Part shown: positions 24,501-36,113 of the stretch, one piece after another
Layout of the letters: the number at the start of each line of letters is the position of its first letter
Numbering within the stretch: the stretch's first letter is position 1
DNA from: Pelecanus crispus
Taxonomy: Eukaryota > Chordata > Aves > Pelecaniformes > Pelecanidae
Assembly: GCF_030463565.1 (NCBI RefSeq)
Contig: NC_134661.1
Span: forward strand, 7,278,542-7,342,541
Direction of reading: 5' to 3'
Length of the DNA stretch: 64,000 nucleotides
Program-made: the position numbers and the translations under genes
Notes under the pieces: generated by a model
What the model was told of the DNA's origin: nothing
What the model saw: the letters and a program-made list of their open reading frames with translations, nothing else
Databases searched by the model: none

Positions 24501-25472
24501 ACTGAAGCTGGTCTAGATAATCTCTGGCTTGCACAATCAAGGAAAAATGAGAGAAGCTAGCAAGATTTCAGAGATGATTTGGCTCTTGCTGTCTTTCTAT
24601 TTCTGCAGTAAAAACACATGTATTGGAAAACATGTGCTGGTAATGGCAGCCTCAAATTCAATTGTAACGTGCGTGTTCTCCAAGCAGGAGTGCTTGTTTC
24701 AAGAACTTTTTGCCCTTAAATACGTTTGTCAGTTTTGAACAGGCATAGATTTGAATGACAGAGCAGAGATGCAGCAAGCAGGGTGCTGGCTTTTGCCTTC
24801 CTGCGATCCACGTGTGAACGCTGGCTGGCATATTCCTGATAATGACAGCCAGTCCTTCCTTGGGCTGCAATGTGCAGAAAGAAGACATGGTTTTATTTTG
24901 AGAGATGTGCAGCAGGTCAAACTGAGTACAGTGACCAAACGTGGCATTGGCTGAAGAGACCCTGAAGGGTTCCAGCAGAAGTTGTCACCATGTGCAGCAC
25001 CCTGGAGCAAGGGGGTTATTTCTAGACTAAGGGGTTTTTAGGACCTCTATCCAAACTTCTCTGAGTACATAGCAGAAAAAACGTCCCATTGCTTTCTGAG
25101 TAGAATTAACATCTATGAACATCTCTGTTCACATGCTAGAGACCCCAAACCACCGGAAAGATTCATTACTTAGGGGAAAATGCAAAGGCTGAGCCCTCCC
25201 CCCGCTCGCTCTCTCTTCCTTTCCAGGGCTCAGAGCAGTCTCAAACCAGAGACGTGTCTGACATCTGTGCTTCACCGAGTTTCAGGCTCCCAGCTGGGAT
25301 AGTGGCTAACTTGAGAGGCTGAACATCCAGGCAGCAAAGATCGTGCCCCTCTCCGAAGAACTGAAGGAAGTCTTTTTCTGACCTTGGGGTTCAATTCGGT
25401 TGCAAGTTGTTGGTCTCCTGCCCTGGGGGAAACTGATGCATCTGTCACCTCTGCTGTTCTTTTTAGAATAAG
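21576..25472. other. Intergenic MPZL3-JAML, no gene seen
   Basis: I find no exon with both splice sites and family similarity. The only marked feature is a short alternating purine-pyrimidine run, (GT)n followed by GCGCGC, near 22312-22329. The last 300 bases before 25473 should hold the JAML 5' UTR and promoter. Confidence 0.4.
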
Positions 25473-28400
25473 ATGAAGGTGTTGCTGAGCCTGACTCTGG
25501 TGCTGACATGGCTGGGTAAGCTGTAAGTCATTCGGGCGGTCTTATTTACCTTGCCTGCTTTCCCCTCTGCCTCTGCCGAAAGACCCGTTGGTTCCTCTCC
25601 TCCTGTGGTGAGAAGGCCTTGGGGTTTCGCAGGTGCACGGAGCTGGCAGCAGTAAGTGGGCTCCTGGGTACCAGTAACTCCTCTGGTCTCTGGGTGCTGC
25701 ATGTTCCCCTCCTGCAGAGCTCGCGTATATATAGGCTTCAAATTGCAATGGCATCCCTGGATGGAGTCCTGTACTTACTCTGTCAGACGCCAAGGCTTCG
25801 AAAGAAGTAGAACTGCTTTGCCAAGTCTAAATACAGGGCAAGGTTTCCAAGGTATTGATTTTGGCTCTGCTCAAGGCAACTGGCTCCCTTGGTCTTCTCC
25901 GCTGGCAAATATTTGTCATTTTCAGCTCCACAGCTGGTCAAGACCAAAGGAAACCTGTTTGGGAAGCTGTAGCACTTTGCATTTATTATTTACAGGGCAT
26001 CAGACAAGCACTTGGTGCTTCGCCAGGGCCCAGCCCTCAGCGGCTTGTGGACAGAGTGAGCAGAGTGGCTAAGACACCAGGAAAAGTCTACCTGTCTGAG
26101 CAGCTCCCCGCTGAATCAGCTCACCTAGCTCCTGACAAACAAGTGCCAGAGCCTCAGCCGCTGCTCTTGCTAGGTTTTGCCGGTGCAGACTCTGGGGCAT
26201 GCAGGGTTTCTCTTGACGAGCTCCAGGGACATTTTCTGCCCCACTTGGTTTCCCTTCCTGCCGCACGCTTTGCAGCCTGCCATGTTGGCAGCTGCTTCGT
26301 CCTGGTTATGTCAGCTCTGTGCTCTTTGATACTCCTCTGTTTTGTTTTTTTTTCCCCACTGTCCGGCTTCTCTAGAAACCCTAAGCAGTAGTTATGTGGC
26401 CAGACAAGTCCAATTCCAGGTCAGGAGCCTGTGAGCAAGGGCTAAGGAAGCCAAATGTGCAGGTTGTGAAAGAGGAACTGAAATTTGTGTGAAGCGGTTG
26501 AATTGCCCCTGGCCTGGCGTAGATGAGAGTGGCACTGGTTCTCCCAGCCAGTGACTCACAGGAACAGCCCTGCAGGAGCTGCAGCCTTTGGCTCGGAGAC
26601 GCAGAGGGCTGGGGTTGTGCTTCCCCGCTTCCCTTCTGCGCGGCTTGTTCAGCGAGCGCAGCAGCCCTTGGTCTGGCGGCTGGGAGGATGTGCTGCCCCA
26701 CATCCCAGGCACGCCAAAAGCAGGGGTCAGGGAGAGGCTTTGCCCGCACAAGGAGCAGGGCCTCCCCGTTGCGCTCCGGACTGGTCAGTGCCATTAGCCC
26801 CAGGCTTACCTGGAGAGGAGATATCTATGGGGACAGGCAGGCTGCATCTGGCCGTCCTCCCTGGAGTCATCCTGCTGTCCTTGTCCCTGGCAGAGCGATG
26901 CAGCGGGTCGGCTGGCTGGGTGTTCATGGAGCCTCAGCTTCGAGCCAGCGCTGGGGACTCTGTCCTGCTGCAGTGCCTCTTCCTAGACCCGGTGGCCAAG
27001 GGCTGGACGATGGCCAAAGTGGACTGGCTTCACAGGGCAGGAGCCAACACACGGAAGGTGGGTCAGGACCAGGGGATGGGCGGTGGAGCGGGGCACGGAG
27101 GAGGTGGCAGGGGAGGGCGAGCGAGGCAGCCTTGCTGCTCTCGGGAGGCTGTGGGGAAGCCCATCCACCTGGCCCAGGCCACGAGAGGAGGAATGTTCGC
27201 TGGTGTGGCAGTGGGGCACCTCCGCTGCTCCCCACGGCCCCACGCCGCAGGGGAACCACAGCACTAGTTGCTGCGTCCTGGCGCTTTCCGAGAGAATGTG
27301 GGAGTGAGCTGGGCTCTTGTGCGTGGCGAGCGTTCCTCGGAGAGACAGTGCAGATCTGAGGGTTATTGAGCAGGGAAGGCACACGGGGCAGTGCCCTTCC
27401 ACTGGGTTCCTTTCACCTGATGCTGTCTGTGCCTTGGCAGGAGGAGATGGTGTTTTATTACTACAGCAACCGTAGCATCCCTGTGGGCCGTTTCCATGAC
27501 CGGGTGCAGTGGCAAGGGAACATCTCCCGTTGGGATGGCTCTATCCAGCTGCAGGATGTGCAGGTGAACGACAGCGGCGTGTATGTGTGTGAGATCCGGC
27601 TGCTCCAGCACAGCAGCATCTTCAAGAACCACACGGTGCTGCACATCAGCCCCACAGGACAGAGAGGTAAGTGCCCTACGGCTGCTGCCCTCTCCCGTCA
27701 CCCTGTTTGGCCCCACGAGGGGCTGCAGAGGTTGCCGGAGGCTCTCAGACCTGCCACCGCGACTCCTGTGGGGCAGGGCCGGGGTCCCCGCCTGTACTAT
27801 CCCCTGCCTTGGTGTCTCCCCAGCAGGACGAGGAGCAGCACACCCCCGGGATGCTGCGGCCCAGGGATACGCTGGGTTTTGGCCCGTGGCTGTGGGCTGT
27901 GGCTGCGTGGCCGTTGTGCTGGCTTTCCTGGCCGGACTCAGCCTGAGGCGGAGGTACGGACGCTAGCTCTGGGTTTAGGGGGCTGAGCAAAGCACCTCCT
28001 TGCAGCTTTCCCGCACTCTTCTCCCCGGCCAAGCGCTGGCCGACCTGCCCCGAGCAGCGCGGAGCTGCGGGAGCCGGGGGCTCCTCGCCGGGGCAAGGCC
28101 GCTGCCCGCAGCGGGGTGCGGGCTCCTGCTGCCCTCTAGTGCCGCTGTCCCGGCCCGGGCGGCCCTGCCCGTGCCCCCTTCCCTGCCCGTGCCCCCTTCC
28201 CTGCCCGTGCCCCCTTCCCTTCCCTGCCCCCCTTCCCCCTGCCCCCCTTCCCCCTGCCCCGCTCCGCTCCCCCCGCCCGGCTCCCGCACCGCCCCCGCCC
28301 GGGGCGCCCGCAGAGGCAGCCCGTGGTCCCGGGAAGGGGCGGGCTGGACAGGAGGAGCGGGCCATGCTCCTGGCCAGAGATGACACCGCCGTTGCCTTCC

Positions 28401-29574
28401 CTCAAGGTCTGCAGCCCCCACGGCCCTGGAGAGGACTGGAAACGGTGGCAGCAAGAGCAAAGCAGAGGTGAGAGCCGAGGCCGGGCTGAGCGGAGGGCAG
28501 CGTGCCTGCCCTGCCCCGGGCCGCCGCCGCAACCCGTGGGAAGCGAGGAGAGGGGGAGAAGGGGAGGGATGGGGTGCACAGGGCTGCAGGGCAGGTGCTG
28601 AGCACCCACACCGGGCTGTGCCAGCCCCCAGCGAGGCATGTGGCGCACAGAGGAGAGCTGCGGGCTCCTTGCTGTGCCGCCGGCTGCGTCTGCGGGCAGT
28701 GGTTGGAACGAGCCCCAGGTCCCGCCATTTCGTTTGGCTCGCGGTTAAGAGGAGGCTCCGATGGAGCAAATGCTCCCGCAGCAGCCTGGGAGCCGAGGGG
28801 CTTGGCAGGGGGAGGTGGGGTCCTGGGCCAGGCTTATCTTCACGCAGGATGGTTGCTGCCTCGTCGCTAGCTAAGGCTGCGAGTCCTCGGGACACGGAGG
28901 GATCGCTGGCGTGGGGTGTATGGGGCACAGGGCTGGGGAGGCTGACGGAGGGGTCCCACACTGGCCAAGCACTAGGTGCTGTTGCTGGCCAGCCGTGGCC
29001 GTGGCTCTCGGTGCTAGTCCTGCGGCTGGGGTCAGAAGGCCCTCGTGTATTTGGGCACTGCTCGGTTCCAAGTGTCCTGATCTCCCCCTCACAGGAAGCG
29101 CTTTACTCCTCAATCCCTGGAGCTGAGGTACCCAAGGCTGAACAGGATGCAGGGAAGAAGAGGAGAGCCGAGGAGACCTACATAACCATGGTGAGGAGGC
29201 GAGCAGCTGCCCGAGCCGTGGCAGGCACAGGCGGGGTGTGCAGCTGTAGGGCTGGTGTGACCCCCTGCACCAGCAGCCCCCCAGGGTGACAGCCTCCAGG
29301 GCCTGACCCCTCGCTCCCCACGCCAGCCAGCAACATCCCTTGCCTCCCGCCCACTCCGAATGGGCCCCGATACCTGCGGCGAGACTCATGCCCTGTCCCC
29401 TGCTCCTTGCAGCACCCCTCTCTCTTCCGGGAGAATGGCATCTACGTGGAGCTGGCCAAGAGAGTGATCCCGGCAGAATGGATGGGAGAGGGGAGACAGC
29501 GTGATGGACAAAATGAGGGACCCGGCAGCAGACCAGAGGTGGCACTTCCCCAGGCTCCAGAGGGGGAGAAATAG
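25473..29574 (+). CDS. JAML: Junctional adhesion molecule-like (AMICA1), one-V-domain form
   Basis: A leukocyte surface receptor; the mammalian protein binds CAR (CXADR) and helps migration and co-stimulation. Coding exons: 25473-25515, 26894-27057, 27441-27666, 27824-27953, 28407-28467, 29095-29190, 29413-29574; phases 1, 0, 1, 2, 0, 0; 293 residues (human 394). Leader MKVLLSLTLVLTWL joins ERCSGSAGWVF. V domain: cysteines 42 and 119, FYYYSNRSIPVGRFHDRV and GVYVCEIRL, closest to human domain 1 (LYYYSNLSVPIGRFQNRV, GTYICEIRL). The second human V domain is absent. Membrane helix about 163-185. The tail keeps TYITMHP (human TYMTMHP), a YxxM site for the PI3-kinase p85 subunit, plus Y212 (YSSI) and Y251 (YVEL). 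The membrane exon has a CAGCAG acceptor, so it may start at 27827 instead. It lies head-to-tail between MPZL3 and SCN2B, as in human. Confidence 0.92.
26827..26893 (+). CDS. JAML: Possible alternative JAML leader exon, in frame with the V domain
   Basis: Directly before, and continuous with, the V-domain exon an ATG at 26827 opens a 22-codon frame (MGTGRLHLAVLPGVILLSLS, then LA) that runs into ERCSGSAG in the correct frame. It is a textbook signal peptide. The same bases serve as the polypyrimidine tract and acceptor for the exon at 26894, so the leader could be coincidence: C/T-rich DNA in this frame encodes Leu, Ser, Pro and Val. It could equally be a second promoter and first exon. Confidence 0.4.
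28155..28275 (+). repeat. C-rich imperfect repeat in a JAML intron
   Basis: Short units of the form CCCTGCCCGTGCCCCCTTC recur from about 28168, then shorten to CTGCCCCCCTTCCCC. The tract is polypyrimidine-rich, in the intron before the exon at 28407. Confidence 0.8.
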
Positions 29575-29928
29575 CCGTGCTGGGGGATGTAAGCCCCTTA
29601 GCCAGCAGGTGTGTGCAAGGCATCTTCGTTCCTTTGGGCAGGCCAGCACTCTGCTGCTGTCAGCCTTTCCTCTAAGCAGCGATGCCCCTTCGCTGTGTGC
29701 TCTGTGCCAGGGCCACTGCTGGGGCACGTCCCGCCCGGCTGTCTGCCGGGGGACCCGGAGAGACACGTCTCTCTGGCTCTTGTGTCCTGGTCTCTGGACA
29801 GGGGCACAGAGGGCACAGCCTCCACGCTCTAGCTTGACCCTGGTCCATGCAGCTCCAGGTCCCAATTTAACAGTCTCCAAGGAGATCCTGGCAGCCGTGC
29901 ACACGTGCCAATGGCATCTTCTCAGTAT

Positions 29929-29934
29929 AATAAA
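29929..29934 (+). terminator. JAML: Polyadenylation signal AATAAA of JAML
   Basis: Canonical hexamer (TATAATAAAACTG) 355 bases after the JAML stop codon, which gives a short 3' UTR. Confidence 0.7.
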
Positions 29935-29954
29935 ACTGAGGGAGTCTTCCCTGT

Positions 29955-32086
29955 TCCTGGCTTCCTTTTACCTCCTGCTTAAGCGTGTGATGTTCAAGTG
30001 TGCCAAAGACTGCCCGGCCCGGAGCCTGGGAGCTCCTGCACCCACGTGCAGCCTCGCACATGCCTGCGCCTGCCCCGCTGGCTCCAGGGAGCAGTAAAGC
30101 CAAAAGGGCCGCGAAGGGGGACCCTTTGCAGCAGGAAGGGGCCCGCCTGGGCTGTACTGAGACCCCTGCTGCCCTGGCTCTGCAGGGGATGGAGGGGAGT
30201 GGGGCAGGACCCACGGGCAGCGGGGTCCCCCCACGTGTGTTTGTTCACATGTGTCTCCTGTGCACCAGCTGCTTGCCACGGGCGAGCACCTCCACGTGCA
30301 CCCTACACCTGGGACTCGCTGCGCTGGCTGGGGGGAGTCCAGCAACCCCTCCCGGGCCTCCGGGGCAGCGTCTTGGTGTGTGCTGGCTCTTCTCCTGCAC
30401 TATATATAGATGTTTGACACCTCCAGGTGCAGAGCTGGGAGCTGCTGGGGACCACCTCCCACCGGCTCTGCGAGATGGGAGACTGCAGCACAGGCTGCTC
30501 CGGGCTGCAGTCCTTGGTTTCACGTTGACACCCTACTCTCTTTTCCTGGATGAAGCCAAGTAACGGGATTACAGGAGGCATCGACAACCAGAGCTGGTTT
30601 TGGGGTGTCAGGGGTTACATATGACCTCCGCTGCCTTTGTGGGGTCGTGGGATCCATTCCAGCAGAGCAGAGCCTGCTCTGCCTGCCCAGCATGGTTGGG
30701 AAATGGTGCTGCATGTGCACTGAGTGTGTTTGTTAAGCGGGTTGCCTATATTCATCCTGGCGCTTCTCTGATGCCTTCTCTCCCGGCTGCCCCGTCTCCC
30801 CTCCTGGAGCTGCTCCTCTCAGGGAGCAGAGCACCTCTGCATTCCTCCTGCCTCCCCATTGCCCCATCCCTTCCTCCCCAGGGCTCCGGTGCACAGGAAC
30901 TGTGATGTGCTGCAGGGCACCCCTCGCCTTTCTCCTCCCTGATGCTGCTGCAGCAAGCCCCACCACCCTGCGTCCCACGGCACCAGAACCAGGTGGCTGG
31001 GCAGTTGCTGTCACCACCCTGCTGGTCTCCATGAGGTCACGTTGTCTCCTTCCTGCAATGGTCTCTGCAGCCTGAATCCAGGCTTGGAGTCCATGGCCCA
31101 AAGGCTTCCTTGACCAATGGTGTGAGGGGCACCAAAGAGCTGCTCCAGCCCTGTTACTGCTGGGCAGAGCCTCCCCATCCGGAGGGCTGGATCAAGAGAG
31201 GGCGTTGCCCAGGGATAGTGTGCTGCTGGGAAAGGGGGAAGGTGCTGGTGGAGTCTGGCACCCCTGGGAAGTGAGGGGGCTGCCCTCCCATCAGCATGGG
31301 AGCGGGCAGGCGTGCGGGGAGTGCTTCGACCCGCTGCAGGCTGCCTGCCCATGGCCGTGCCTCCTCCTGGGCACACCGGCTGGACTGCTGTGCAGGCTGC
31401 CTCCTTGGGACCCTCTGCCCTTCCCAAGCCAGAGCAGCCCCTCTGCTCTCTGCCTGGCTTCGGGAGGGCATTTCTGATGTTCCTGGGCTCTCGAGAGTGG
31501 GAACTGCTGCTGGGAACGGTGTGAGCAGGGCTGGGTCGCCAGCCTCCAGCAGGGCAGAGGTGACACATCTGCATGGCCCCGCAGAAATCAGGGGGCTGCA
31601 GGGGCCATGGGAACCCTCAGGGTCAGGCCTGCACTGTGGGGCAGCAGCTGAGTCCCTGGGCTCCTCGCTTCCTGGGGGGAGAGGAGCCCTGAGCACCGCT
31701 TGCTCCGACAGCAAGTTTGCACAGCCAGAGGGAATCCCAGCAGAAGCCTGCTCCTCGGCTGCCCTGGGCTCAGCACGCTGCAGGAGACGCTGTGTGACAC
31801 AGCCCACAGCCAGACCCCGGAGCAGGAGCGCCAGCAGCATTCGCCTTCCGTTCAGGGGAAAAATTTTTCTGCCCTCCCACTTCCCCGGCTGAAATCCACC
31901 AACCATAGCATTTACTGATTTTCTCAATCCAGCACCACTCCAGCCAGCCATATTGGGCTGTAGAAATAAAGCAGCTCTAATGTTATATGTCACCTGCAAA
32001 TAACCCGGGCGTTCGAAAAAAGCAAACCACCACCACCAAAATCCACACCAACACCAGGTCCTCTCCATACACACAAGTCCTTCAAA
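29955..32086. other. Intergenic JAML-SCN2B
   Basis: GC-rich DNA with no exon I can support. The part just before 32087 (AT-richer, with CACCACCACCA) should be the SCN2B 5' UTR. A long minus-strand open frame (31154-32443) overlaps it but has no protein-like features. Confidence 0.4.
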
Positions 32087-35000
32087 ATGAGCCTGGAAGC
32101 TTGGCTCCCGCAGCCCATCTTGTTCCTCACTGGCCTCAGCTTGCTCCTCTCGCTGGGTAAGTGTCGACTTGACCCCTTGCATGCACACGGCTGCCAGGGG
32201 AGAGCACCCAGGCTTGGGAGAAACACCCTCTCTGGCCAGGAGCCCCCTCCCCACGCCCCAGCCCCGAGAAGCCCCTCCTGTCCCCGGGGAAGCAGCGAGC
32301 CAGCGAGAGATGCTGTGCCGCAGAGATGGGGACGGAGGTGGTCTGCTGTGCTCCCTCCTGAAATCCACCAGCCAGGGTGACCTGCTTTTGGGCAGGAAGG
32401 GGGGTATGTTGCAACTGCATCTTCTCTTAAAAAAGCCGTGCATCCTGCTTGCTGGAGGTTTTGTCTATGCGCACGGCTGTTTGCATGCCAGGCAGAGGTG
32501 TGGGCTGCGGTGGGGAGAGGGGGCAGTTCTGGCCGTGCCTCGCTGGGGAGGCGGTGGCTGGTGGGCTCCGGGCGGCTCGTGACTGTCCTTTGGTTTGTGG
32601 CTGGCTGCTGGGGTGGCAGGCTCGGGCTGATGGCGCTGCATGGGGTAGCAGGGAGCTGTGGTATCTGCATTTCTGCCCTGCCCCAGAGCCAGCAGCGTGT
32701 GTCAGCAGGTTTGGGTCTGTATTGATTGGAAACAGGAACGCATCACCTCTTTGAAGTGCTGCTTGCACTGTCCCGGAGCTCCTGGTGGGCTGCCTTTGCT
32801 TTAGGAGAGCGCCTGGGAAATGGAGGCTAGGAAGCCTAGCAAGGTCTGCTTTAGAGGCTGCGTGTAATTTTACCTCCCGAGCCCTGGGTGCAAGGTGTAG
32901 CATGACAGAGCATTTAGGGGTCTGGAGCACTGAAGGATGCAGCCTGGACCATTGGTTGCAGGGATTTTAGCGGTTTCTTTCCCCGCCTCTGTTGTCCTTG
33001 GGTGCCCAGGTAATGGCAGAGTTTGGACCAGTGCACGCAGGTGCTCCTGCGGCACGTGCCCATCACGTGCTGGCTGCCTGCGAGGACCCTCTGGCTGCGG
33101 TACGGTCCTGCCGTACCAGGTGGCAGGGCAAAGCCCTGCCAGGGCTGCCCCGTTGCTGCAGAGCCCAGGAGAGCTCCTGGTGGCATCTGAGCCCTCTGCG
33201 GAGCCCTGGGGCACCCCGAGGATGCAGCACAAAGCCACGCCACCTGAGCGCAGGCACACAGGGCATCGTGCCGGGACTGCTGGGCACTCAAGCCGGTGAC
33301 CCTGTGCAGGGACCCCTCCAACCAGGCCTGCTGGGCTGGGGCTGCGAAGGGGCCTCCTGGGACAGGCAGGCTCCCGGCTCTTGTCTCCTACCCCTACGAG
33401 GTTTTCTTGAAGGCTTCTAAGGGGGTGGGCTGCGATGGGGCAGCAAGGCTGGGTCACCAGCTCAGGCCTGGACACTGCTTCTTCCCTTGGGTGCTGCGAC
33501 TCAGCCCCATGCGCCAGCTCTCCCCATCCCTGCCTCCTAGCACCCTGCGGGGAGCCCTTCCTGCGCCGGGGCCCGATGGAGGGTGCTCGTTGTGCATGCC
33601 CAGCTGCCCGCACGAGCAGGGAGCCGTCTCCAAGGGCTTGGCCATACCTGGAGGGCATGCCTCTGCCTCTAGAGCTGCCTTCAGCATGCTGCTGGTTCGC
33701 ACCTTGCAGCAAGACCTGTGGCTCAAAACAGCCATATCTGCAACTTGGAAAAGCCTCTTTTCCCTGGCTGCAGAGCCTGGCCCCTTTCCTGCCCTGCTTG
33801 CGGACAGAGCAGATCAGCCAGCGGAGCAGCCTTGACATGCACCCAGCTTGGCCGCAGGGCTGGACCCAGGAGCACCTCAGGAAGAAGGCTTGAGAGCAAA
33901 GAGCAGCAGCCAAAGGGGAGAGGGGAGGTGATGGGAAAAGCCCGTGCTGCCGGAGTCACCGTCCCTGCCCTGTGGGTGCCACAGCCACCCTTTACAGCCC
34001 CGTCCCTCCAGCAGTCCTTCCAGGGCACTCCGTCCCTGTGCTTCTCAGGGCTCAGCCTTAGAGTTTGCAGGCAGCTGGCTTACAGGAGCCTGTCTCGGCG
34101 TGCGCACCCTGCCCTTTGCAGGCTGGGGAGAGCGTGCTGGGGGCAGGCGCTGGGTTTTGGGTGCTGCTGCAGGAAAGGAGTGGGAGAGGGAGCAGGGCAC
34201 AGGCACCCCATCCCTGCCCATGCCCTGAGTGAGCCGTCCTGCCCTGCGAGCTGCAGTGGGCAATGCCCCCATTTCTCTGCCACAGCGAGGCCAGGGTGCA
34301 GGGACTGGCCTTGTCCCCCCAGCAGTGACTGAGATCTTGATCCAGTCATTCCCAGCTGGAGAATCCTTGCGTGAGCAGCACTGGGAGCATCTGCATTCCC
34401 CCTGCAGCCCCCAGGGGCTGGCCCTGGCAGATCCCAGCCCTCGCCGCTGTAGTGCGTCCTGCCGGGAATGAAATCTGATGAGCGCAGCCATAAATTTCTC
34501 AGCGGATGTGGCGCTGAGCCCTGCATGCTAATGCTGCATTCAGCTCTTTGCATAGCGTTATCGATTCTGCAGCAGGAAAACCTCATCTAAGTGGCAAGGA
34601 GCAGGGCTTGCCTGGAGTCAGCAGAATTTAGCACCAGGCACAATCAGGCCAGGCATGGCAGAGCAAGGGACGGTGCCAGGGCTGGGGCTGCTCCCCCCTT
34701 GTCCCTGTCACTGCTGTGCAAGGAACCCCTGGTCCTGGCTGGCCACAGCATGGTCTGTGCGTGGATGTGCCTGAAAGGCAATCCCAGGGCGCGGGGCGAG
34801 CTCTGTGCGGCCAGCTGTCTGGAGGGTGGGATGGGGAGACCGGCTCAGCCAGCAGGATGGCTGCTTGTGCCCCCTTTCTAACTCACCTGCATTTCTGCTC
34901 TTGCTCTCTGTGCTCGTGGCAGCGCCCATGGGATTGGGCATGGAGGTCATGGCTCCCACCACCATCAATGCCTTGAATGGCTCCTCCGTGAAGCTCTCCT

Positions 35001-36113
35001 GCACCTTCAACTCCTGCTACAAGGTGGAGAACAAGCAGTTCTCCCTCAACTGGACGTACCAGGAGTGCAGGAACTGCTCTGAGGAGCTGGTGAGTCTCGC
35101 CGGGGCTAGGGATCTGCTGAGAGGTCCCGGGACCAGCTTGAAGTAGTTGTGTGCTTTCCTCGGGGTCCTGAGCCTTAGCCTTACATGTGCTCCTGCTCTC
35201 TGGCCCTCCTCCGCCGCAGGAAAAAACCAAAGGAACCGACTGCATAAAGAACCAGGGGTCAGGGCAGCTGGTCTGATGTGGCAGGACAGGCAGGTGTGAG
35301 TGGGGAGAGGTGCTGGCAGCGCTGCTCTGCGAGGAGACCCCGGCCCCGGGTCCGTGGGGGCCGGAGCTGAGCGGGGCCGTGCTGCTCGGGGCGAGCGTGC
35401 AGCATGGGCGTGTGCCCGGGGCAGGACATGCAGGGGAGGGGGATGCCTGGCCGGGGGAGGCGAGCGTGTGGGGTGCCAAACGCCGTCTCACCTCCTCTCC
35501 CACGCGGGCTGCCCAGTTCCTGCAGTTCCGGATGAAGATCATGAATAAGCAGCTGGACCGCTTCGGGAACCGGGTGGAGTTCACCGGGAACCCCACCAAG
35601 TACGATGTGTCCTTCACCCTCAAAAATGTGCAGCTGGAGGACGAGGGCACCTACAATTGCTATGTCCGGAACCCCCCGGACCGGCAGCGGGGCCATGCCA
35701 GCATCAGCCTGAAGGTGCTCACCAAAGGTAAGTGGTAGAATGGTCCCCTCTGCTGTCGGGCACCCATGGGTGCTGGCTGGCTCTCTGCTCTGCCCTGTGC
35801 CCTGCCCTCACCCTGCCTTACACACAGGGTTTGCTCCCCGGCGGTGGGAGCGAGCCTCGCCTGTTCCCTGTTGCTCCCGCTGGCTGCCCTGAGCCCGTGC
35901 CCTGTCTCCCCAGAGCCGCCAAAGCACGACTCGACGGTGGCTGTCATCGTGGGCGCCTCTGTAGGTGGCTTCTTGGCCGTGGTGATCCTGGTGCTGATGG
36001 TGGTGAAATGCGTGCGCCGGAAAAAGCAGCAGAGGCTGAACACGGACGACCAGAAGACGGAGGAGGAAGGGAAGACAGACGGCGAAGGCAACCCGGATGA
36101 GGGCACCAAGTAA
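32087..36113 (+). CDS. SCN2B: Voltage-gated sodium channel beta-2 subunit
   Basis: An auxiliary subunit that tethers to the Nav alpha subunit through a disulfide and adjusts channel density and gating in neurons and heart. Coding exons: 32087-32156, 34923-35089, 35517-35727, 35914-36113; phases 1, 0, 1; exactly 215 residues, as in human. Leader of 29 residues (LPQPILFLTGLSLLLSLAP) then mature MEVMAP (human MEVTVP). Cys55 in TFNSCYK is the unpaired cysteine that bonds to the alpha subunit. QFSLNWTYQEC.NCSEE, FLQFRMKI and NPPDR.RGH are near-identical to human. The membrane segment (about 158-182, STVAVIVGASVGGFLAVVIL) and VVKCVRRKK are identical to human as I remember it. Tail GKTDGEGNPDEGTK (human NPDDGAK). 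The first intron is 2.8 kb. Confidence 0.98.
34470..34600 (+). promoter_or_regulatory. Candidate conserved enhancer-like patch in SCN2B intron 1
   Basis: An AT-richer island stands out in GC-rich intron DNA, 320 bases before exon 2. It contains CATAAATTTCTC, GCATGCTAATGCTGC (POU/homeobox type), TTTGCATAG and ATCGAT within about 90 bases. Regulatory function is inference; no alignment was available. Confidence 0.35.

Noticed and set aside
25856-26390. 178-codon open frame in JAML intron 1, considered as missing V-domain exons
   Set aside because: It has no Ig cysteine-tryptophan-cysteine pattern and no splice sites at family positions.
31154-32443. 429-codon minus-strand open frame
   Set aside because: It overlaps the SCN2B leader exon on the opposite strand, has no leader, domain or splice support, and lies in GC-rich DNA where long frames are common.
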